Source: Marvania coccoides (Eukaryota > Chlorophyta > Trebouxiophyceae > Chlorellales > Chlorellaceae). Taken from it: DNA of 64,000 nucleotides. This document shows, piece after piece, positions 58,101 through 64,000 of the stretch. How positions within the stretch are numbered: position 1 is the stretch's first letter; every line of letters starts with the position of its first letter. The position numbers and the translations under genes are program-made. Where the stretch lies: contig OY978097.1 of the NCBI GenBank assembly GCA_963854735.1, forward strand, positions 496,001 through 560,000. Reading direction: 5' to 3'. Under the pieces are notes generated by a model, which was not told the DNA's origin, made no database searches, and saw nothing but the letters and a program-made list of their open reading frames with translations.

Positions 58101-61100
58101 CCTGTTGTTGAGGCTGCGGCTGCTGCTGATCCAGGAGAACAGGCAGTGGTGGCGGCGGCGGAGGAATTCCCGCTGCTGCCTGAGCCTGCTGCTGCTGCGC
58201 CTGCCGAGGCACACAAAGAGGTCGCAGCGGTGGAAGGCGACGCCCCGCGAATCGTGGTAGACGCTGAGATGGAGGCGGAGGCTCCTGTTGCAGCGGAGCC
58301 GGCAGAGCCTGCTGCTGCGGAAGCGGCGCCGATGGAGGCAGCTCCAGCGCCTGAAAAAGCGCCCGAGAAAGCTGAGAAGCCCGCGGCTGCGGTGGCTGCT
58401 GCACCTGCCGGGAAGAAGGAAAATAAGGCCGTCAGAGCTGCTGCAGCTGTGGAGGCAGTGCTGCGACGGTCCTCTCGCAGTGCTGCCGCCCAGGTGGCGG
58501 TGGAAGCGGTTAAACCCGCAGCGCCCTCGACGAAGAAAAAGGCGGCGGGTAACTCCAAGAAGAAGGCGCCTGCAGCGGTGAGAAAAACAACCTTTATTAC
58601 CTTCTTGTTCAGTACTTTGATCAAACACGCCAAATTTAACTTTTCTAACGTTCTTTTATGCTATATTATTGCAGGAGACAAAGGCTGCGGGGGATCTGAA
58701 AGCCAAGTTGGCACTGCAGGCTATTCATATGCCGTTAACAGCGGCAGACGTCACTTCTGCTGTGGAGAAGCTGGCTGAGCAGTCTCGCAAGCGCGGGCGG
58801 GGGGCAACAACTGAAGGCCCCGAGGCTGCCGCCCCCGCTGCTGCTGAGCAGCTGGTAGAGGAGGCGCCAGCCAAGCGCCCGGCACCTAGCAGGCCTCAGA
58901 CGCGGCGTACCCCTGCTGCCCCCGAGGTTGCGCCTACAGCAGCGGTCCCCCTTGCGACCAAAGGAGCAAAGAGCGGCAGCAAGAAGAAAGCCCCTGCTGC
59001 TGCGCCTGCTGCGGTGGAGAGCACCCCCGCTGCTCACAAACCAGCAACGACCGAGGCACCTCCCTCCACTCGGAGGCAGACGCGCCACAGCAGCATGCCT
59101 GGCGAAGAGACCCCTCCTGTGGCGGCAACGGTGGCGGCTGTGCCAGTGCTTTCCAGCAAAGGAAAGAGCAGCAAGAAGCAGCATGCGGCGACGCTGGAGC
59201 TCCCCGCCAAGCGGCAGACGCGCCACGGCGTCAACGTCCAGAAGCAAGCAGCGGCGTCAAAAAACGCGCTCGCAGCAGCGCAAGAGGCCCCTCCTCCTAG
59301 CTTGCGGCAGAAGAGGCAGGGCAGCGCTGCTGCGAAAGGTGACCCCAAGGAGAAGCCTGCCGCTGACAACGAAGAAAGTGAAAGCCCTGCCGGTGCTGTG
59401 GCGGTGGTGGCAGAGTCATCGCCACTGCCTGCCGAGGCGCTGCTGGACGCTGCTGCTACGCCTGCTGCTGCTGTTGACCCGATGGAACTCTTCCAGCAAA
59501 TTCTGGCCGCTGACGTGGTGATGCCGGACGCCCCCGCCGAAGAACAAGCGGGCGAGGCTCCCGCACCGGCAGCAGTGGTGGAGCCTCCTACCGCTGCAGC
59601 GGCAGCAGTTGCCGCCACCCCCGCGGCAGCTCGCCCGCCGCGGCCGCCCCCCGTGCTGGCCCCAGAGGCCCTGCTGCCGCCTTCCCTCGGCCCCGAGCCC
59701 TTCATTCCGCTGCAGCCGGCGGTGGCTGCCACGCCGCTGGTCGCAGCAGCCCCCGCCCCTGCCCCATCAGCCGCCAAGACTGCATCAGTGCTGGGCAAGC
59801 GGCCCTCGCGATCGCTGGCGGCGCTCAAGGGGCGCACGCCTGCCTCCAGGCACAAGGGCCGCCTGGCGGGGATGCTGCCGAAGGGTAAACACCGCCCTGT
59901 GCCGGCGCTGCGCCCCGCCCCGGTGGCCGCCGCAGCCGCGACCCCCTCCCAGCAGCGCTTCATCGAGGACCTCAACTCCCCCAACAAGCCCTCCAACAAA
60001 CCGACCTCCCCCAGGAAGAGCCCCTCTCCTTACTCTAACGACTGGGACATGGACTTACCGGGGACAGAGGGAACTGGCGAGAAGGTCCTGGACTCCGAGC
60101 GGGCTGGAAAGTTTGGTGGGACGAGCAGGAAACGGCTGCGCATGTCTGGTGTGGGGGTTGGCGCCAAACGCGGCGGGGAGCAGCAGGAAGAGAGCACCGG
60201 CGAGAGCACCGGCGATGCTCCGGGCCCCGAGCCTGCCAGGAAGCTGCAGCTGGAGTCTGACGAGGAGGACGAAGAGATTCTGCAGAAGGCGGCTGCCGGG
60301 GGGCTGTCCCCCGCTGGCTCCCCCGCGGCAATTCCCGAGATAGTTGTTGCGCCGGCAGCAGCGGCGGCGGTGGCTGCCAAACCGACGGCAAACTACGCTT
60401 GCGTGCTGGAAACCACCCCGCAGGAACCGGCCGCCCTGGAGGTGGCTGCCACGCCGCAGTCCCGGAACCCCAGGGCCGAGGTGGCAGAGAAGGCACGAGG
60501 CACCAAGAGCGGTACGGCTGCCCCGGTGGCTGCCCGCCAGCTGCACATGACCAGGAAGCTCGCTGCGGCGCAGGACAAGACGGTGGTGGTGACTGACGAA
60601 GGGTGAGTTTGATCTTCTTATTACTTTAATTCGCATACCGTTTATTTATTGGTTTTTGACCCAATGTTGTGTTTTCCCTTAAATTTTGTTTTTGTAGGGT
60701 GCCTGGCGTGGGTGACACCATCCGCTGGGGCTTCTCAGTGATGGAAGGCATCGTGCTGCCGCTCGTCTGCCGCGTCGTGGACGTGCTGTCCTTCTCCAGA
60801 GTCGCCCGGGGAGGCTGGGAGTGCGAAGTAGAGTGAGTTTCTAAAATCCATTCCTCCGTCGACTTCTTTCCTTGTTTATCTATTCCTTAATAAATCACAT
60901 CAAGGCCACATAGAAGAGAAACTAAATCCGCTCCCTCTTCCTCTTTGATTCCTTCAGGATCGATCCTGAAGCCTCCTGCGATGTGGCGGCCATGAAGGTG
61001 GTGCTGCGCTCGTCCGCTGCCTCCAGCTGGAGCGCGGTAGAAAAAGGCGGCCAATGGAGCCTGCAGGGCGCCGTGGACATGTCCCCCGAGGCCCCCGCCG

Positions 61101-61495
61101 CCCACCCCGCCGCCCCGCCCGCCGAGACCGTCAAGCACAACGCCGCTGCGAGGACTCAAGGCAGGGAAAGGGAAGACAGCATGGACAGCGTGCCTGTACT
61201 GCCTCAAACTGCCTTGCGCGCCGTTTTCCTGCGCACGCAGGCGAAGACCGACGGCCCGTTCCTGTCCCCCAGGGTCCAGCTGCGTCCCACCCACCTCAAC
61301 ATGGACCAGGCCGCTGCCAAGGTGGTGGCAGCGGGGGAGCTGGCCATGGCACCGCCGATGGCAGCGCTGTCTGCCCAAAAGGAGTCGCTGGGGTCTGGAG
61401 GAAGTGGTTGCGCGCGGGGACTGATGATGGCACCCTCGCCGCAGGCGTTGGATGCCGCGGCAGGCATGCTGGGCACGCTGTACACTCCTCGCTGA
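55198..61495 (+). CDS. very large Ala/Pro-rich protein of unknown function
   Basis: Five exons, 55198-55402, 55498-58577, 58675-60602, 60698-60832 and 60958-61495, GT-AG, summing exactly to 1961 codons. I do not recognise the family. The N-terminus (MRRIYFLVDLSVLRGAQ...) looks like the first strand of a vWA/Rossmann-type fold. A folded region near residues 430-560 includes FRAFLGPRCLSVKELKEQRS and IRRLEIEFWAEEDSD. The middle is low-complexity Ala, Gln, Pro and Glu with many S/T-P sites (for example TPEG, TSPRE, SPRKSPSP). Residues ~1080-1260 hold several basic motifs such as RRQTRHSS, KRQTRHG and RQKRQGS. The C-terminal exons encode a compact, possibly beta-rich segment (SFSRVARGGWECEVEIDPEA). 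The features suggest a nuclear, CDK-regulated scaffold. A Sld3/Treslin-like replication factor is a guess only. Confidence 0.7.
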
Positions 61496-61654
61496 GCGTG
61501 CTCAGCGGCGTTGGCCCGCAGCAAAAAGAGTGAAAATCGTGATATTTTCAGGACTTTGAGGCTTGACAAAAATTATTTGACATTTACGGCTGAATCCTGA
61601 GGTTTTCTTGTGACTTATGCGCTGTTCCTCTAGCTTTGTAATTCAAGAGAATTG

Positions 61655-63414
61655 ATGTCGAGTTCAGAGTTTTTTTGTGGAAAAGATGTATTTTTCTTAC
61701 AAGAATGCGACCGAGAAAAATATAGAGAGCAATTGGGTGACGCTGGTTTAGCGTACCAAGCTGCCATCGATGCAGCAATTCATTTTTTGAAGCGCACCAT
61801 CGTGGTGAGTTCACCGTCGATCCACGCAGTTTTTCATCATTTACACTGTTGCTAAAGCACGACGGCATTTTCATCCAATTTTAGGATCCCAAAGCGCACC
61901 GCGCAGAAGCCCACTCTTGGCTGACCACCGCTTTAGCCTCTGCCGGCTCGCCCGCCCCTGCAAAGCGCCACAGCCTCGCAGAACTCTTGCCCCGTGGCCC
62001 AATCGACCATGCCGAAAGACAAGATGCTTCACGCACAGCTTTCGCCGAGAAGCTGCTGCTCCTGTTTTTCGAGGAGCGCCCAGACACTGCAGCCACCTTG
62101 GCTGCCTCTCGCCCCTCAATGCTGCGTGTTTTCTTCACCGGCCACCCTGCCCGGGCCATGGGCTGGTTCCATCACTTTGATTACGACACTAATCTCGCTA
62201 AGCCGGATTTTAAGCGGGGCGCAGCGGCGCTGAGCAAGTATGCTGTGGCGCATCGATCCCAGGTCTGGAATTCGCTGCGCTGGCTGCGGGAGAGCCACGC
62301 GCCGGCCACCGTTGCAGCGCAGCCTCTGAAGTTTCAGTCGCTTGACGTCGAAACGACGGTCGCCAACTTCGCGGAGAGCGTCGCTGGGTTCTGGGAGAGC
62401 GGAGAATTTTTGGACGGCGTGCGCAGCGGCGGCAGCGCTTTCTTGAGAATCGACGCGCCTGGACTCGCTGCACTGATGCTTCAGTGGCTCATGGACGATG
62501 ATGTACAGCGCAGGGAAGCGCTGCGTAGCGCCCTCGTAGAATTTTTGAAGTCAGCGCCATGGCGGCAATTGTGTGCTCGATTGCTGCCTGCGCTGCCAGA
62601 AGAGGACGTGTTGACCTTGGCTGTGAACCTCTTGGGCGGTTCAATTGGTGGCGCTGTAGCTGCTTCTGAGGTAGGCAGCAGCAGCAGCAGCTCTACACCG
62701 GTACCGGTGCCGCCTTCTTCGGGCGCAATTTTAGTATTTTCTGGGGTAGAATGGCCCAGCTTCGCGGACCTCGCGGTGGCATCCGCGCTGGCGTGCAGCA
62801 GCAACCCCCTGCTGCGCGTGCTGCGCGAAGAAGAAAGGACATACGCCGAGTGGTTGAGGCACGCAGCGACAATTTTGCAGTTGGGGGCCGGCGGCAGCGG
62901 CACAGCATTTGCTGTGCATTGGGGCGCGAGAAGAAGGTTCGCAGCGCAAGGAGAGACGTTGAAACTGCGTTGGGTGCTGCTGGTTCACTTGTTTATCGCG
63001 TTCTCTGCGGTTCATGCAGCAGCAGCCGCTCACGATCATCGCGAATTAGAAAGTTTGCTGCAACGGGGCGGGCTGGCGTGGGAGCTCGCGGGAGGTAGCG
63101 GAAGCGACGACAGCGGCAGTGAGGGGAGCGTGGAGAGGGGCGCATCGGATAAGAAACGGCGAAGAAAGAAGAGGAAAACGGAGAAGAAAGATAAACGGCG
63201 GAGGCGGCGGCGGCGGCGGGGCTCGTTTAGTAGCGATGAAGGGGAGGACAGTTTTCAGGGGAGGTTTGGGGGGCCAGCTATGGAGTGGAGGCGGACGGGT
63301 GCGGAGGGCAGAGCTGGGCGCGCGCAGCTGAAGAGCAGCACGATAGAGGTGGTGGGCGCAGTGATGGAGGATTGCCGGCGCAAGTACGTTGGTTGGCTCG
63401 CTATCAACGGTTGA
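61655..63414 (+). CDS. hypothetical protein with Lys/Arg-rich C-terminal patch
   Basis: Two exons, 61655-61804 and 61885-63414, GT-AG phase 0, 559 residues. The family is not recognised. The first ~400 residues are helical and Leu/Ala-rich, with scattered Trp and His (AMGWFHHFDYDT, WNSLRWLRESH, GLAALMLQWLMDDD), giving the look of an alpha-solenoid. After an acidic Ser/Gly stretch (SGSDDSGSEGS) comes a run of Lys and Arg (KKRRRKKRK then RRRRRRRRG), a probable nuclear or nucleolar signal, then a final helix (IEVVGAVMEDCRRKYVGWLA). Coding statistics, the clean intron and the full-length frame support a real gene. It starts 160 bases after the preceding gene on the same strand. Confidence 0.7.
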
Positions 63415-63671
63415 AAGACGACAATGCAACTCAGTCATGGGTGCCGCAATGTTTTAAAAGAGGCAGCTTCTATTTTTTTTTGATAAGTTTTAAATCGTCG
63501 AGCAGTTGGAGCTCCACTCTATTTTAGTCTCATAAAAACAATAAAAACAATAAAAAACGAAAACAGTCCAAAGTGATCCAGCATGACGCTGCCACACACA
63601 CTCAAATCAGCCAATTTAACTAATAAATAAACCAACAAGCCAACAGTTATTCAACAGCTCTCCCTCTAGAG

Positions 63672-63697
63672 AACGAAGCAGAGATCTCTGCTTCGTT
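63672..63697. repeat. 26 bp perfect palindrome at a convergent gene junction
   Basis: AACGAAGCAGAGA is followed directly by its exact reverse complement. An 8 bp palindrome CTCTAGAG abuts it on the left (63664-63671). The site lies 11 bases beyond the stop codon of the minus-strand gene and about 257 bases beyond the stop of the plus-strand gene. As RNA it could form a stem of about 11 bp with a 4-base loop. Confidence 0.9.
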
Positions 63698-63708
63698 ACG
63701 TTTTAAAT

Positions 63709-63973
63709 TCACCCCATAAATCCCCCCATGCTGTCCTCCGGCTCCAGTGCAAACTCCTCAGGCATCAACACGCTGTCCTGCAGGATGCCCATCACCAATT
63801 TGTCCTCCAGTACCGGGATGCAGCGCTTCAGGCACAGCAGCGCCGTCCTCATTCGCTCCTGCACCCCCTCCTCCAACCGCTCAAACAACGGCTTCAAATC
63901 CTCGGGCCGGCGCTGCCACACCTCCAACAGCGCCATCTCCAGGTGCGGAGTGGGCACAGGGATGTGTTCCCAT
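63709..63973 (-). CDS. last exon of a gene running off the window (unidentified)
   Basis: On the minus strand, a clear 3' splice site (CTACTGCAG) at 63974 opens a frame of 88 residues that ends at the stop at 63709. The intron continues past the window edge. The product segment is helical (ALLEVWQRRPEDLKPLFERL, then ALLCLKRCIPVLED) and ends with acidic EPEDSMGGFMG. A HEAT-type solenoid protein is plausible. I cannot name the family. Confidence 0.55.
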
Positions 63974-64000
63974 CTGCAGTAGCCGCCCTTGACCAACGTA

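Overview
This is a 64 kb piece of a nuclear eukaryotic genome, most likely from a green-lineage alga. Genes are split by spliceosomal introns. Exons are GC-rich and encode many Ala-rich proteins, while introns and spacers are AT-rich. The gene set combines plant-type proteins (calcineurin B-like Ca sensor, double-AP2 transcription factor, plastid-type thioredoxin, DUF3110 plastid protein, MSI4/FVE-like WD protein, GSII glutamine synthetase) with general eukaryotic housekeeping. Genus and class cannot be fixed from the sequence. I see no rRNA, tRNA, CRISPR array, organellar DNA or intact transposon.

Layout. 0-2 kb: decayed ankyrin/WD-repeat pseudogene. 2.4-9.1 kb (+): METTL21-like methyltransferase, RINT1/Tip20-like tether subunit only 19 bp behind it, and a golgin-84-like tail-anchored coiled-coil protein. 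9.3-16.4 kb: SUV3 helicase (-) and REV1 polymerase (+), divergent. 16.7-20.3 kb: formiminotransferase (-) and a MYND-finger pseudogene. 20.4-25.3 kb: plastid thioredoxin, CBL calcium sensor, and a malic-enzyme-family protein that has lost its catalytic residues. 25.7-28.5 kb: an inverted fragment of glutamine synthetase followed by the intact gene. 29.9-38.1 kb (-): CDC48/p97, a DUF3110 protein, an MRH-domain secretory protein. 39.2-42.8 kb (+): MSI4/RBBP4-like protein and a DUF819 membrane protein. 43-47.4 kb (-): SRP68 and a TFIIB/BRF1-like factor. 47.8-51.9 kb (+): pyrroline-5-carboxylate reductase and AP2 factor. 52.7-54.5 kb (-): LAMMER kinase. 55.2-63.4 kb (+): a 1961-residue unrecognised protein and another unknown with a very basic patch. 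63.7 kb (-): last exon of a gene running off the window.

Genes are packed closely, in divergent or convergent pairs about 200-400 bp apart, and do not form a functional cluster. Loose themes are ER/Golgi traffic (RINT1, golgin, SRP68, CDC48, MRH protein), nitrogen and amino-acid metabolism (GS, P5CR, formiminotransferase) and nuclear functions (REV1, MSI4, TFIIB-like, AP2, LAMMER kinase).

Gene models were built by hand from splice signals, reading-frame continuity and remembered family motifs. In every complete multi-exon model the exon lengths sum to a whole number of codons. The most notable observations are the malic-enzyme pseudoenzyme, a high share of GC-AG introns (5 of about 48), the 19 bp METTL21-RINT1 junction, the inverted glutamine synthetase fragment with introns, and the very large unrecognised protein.
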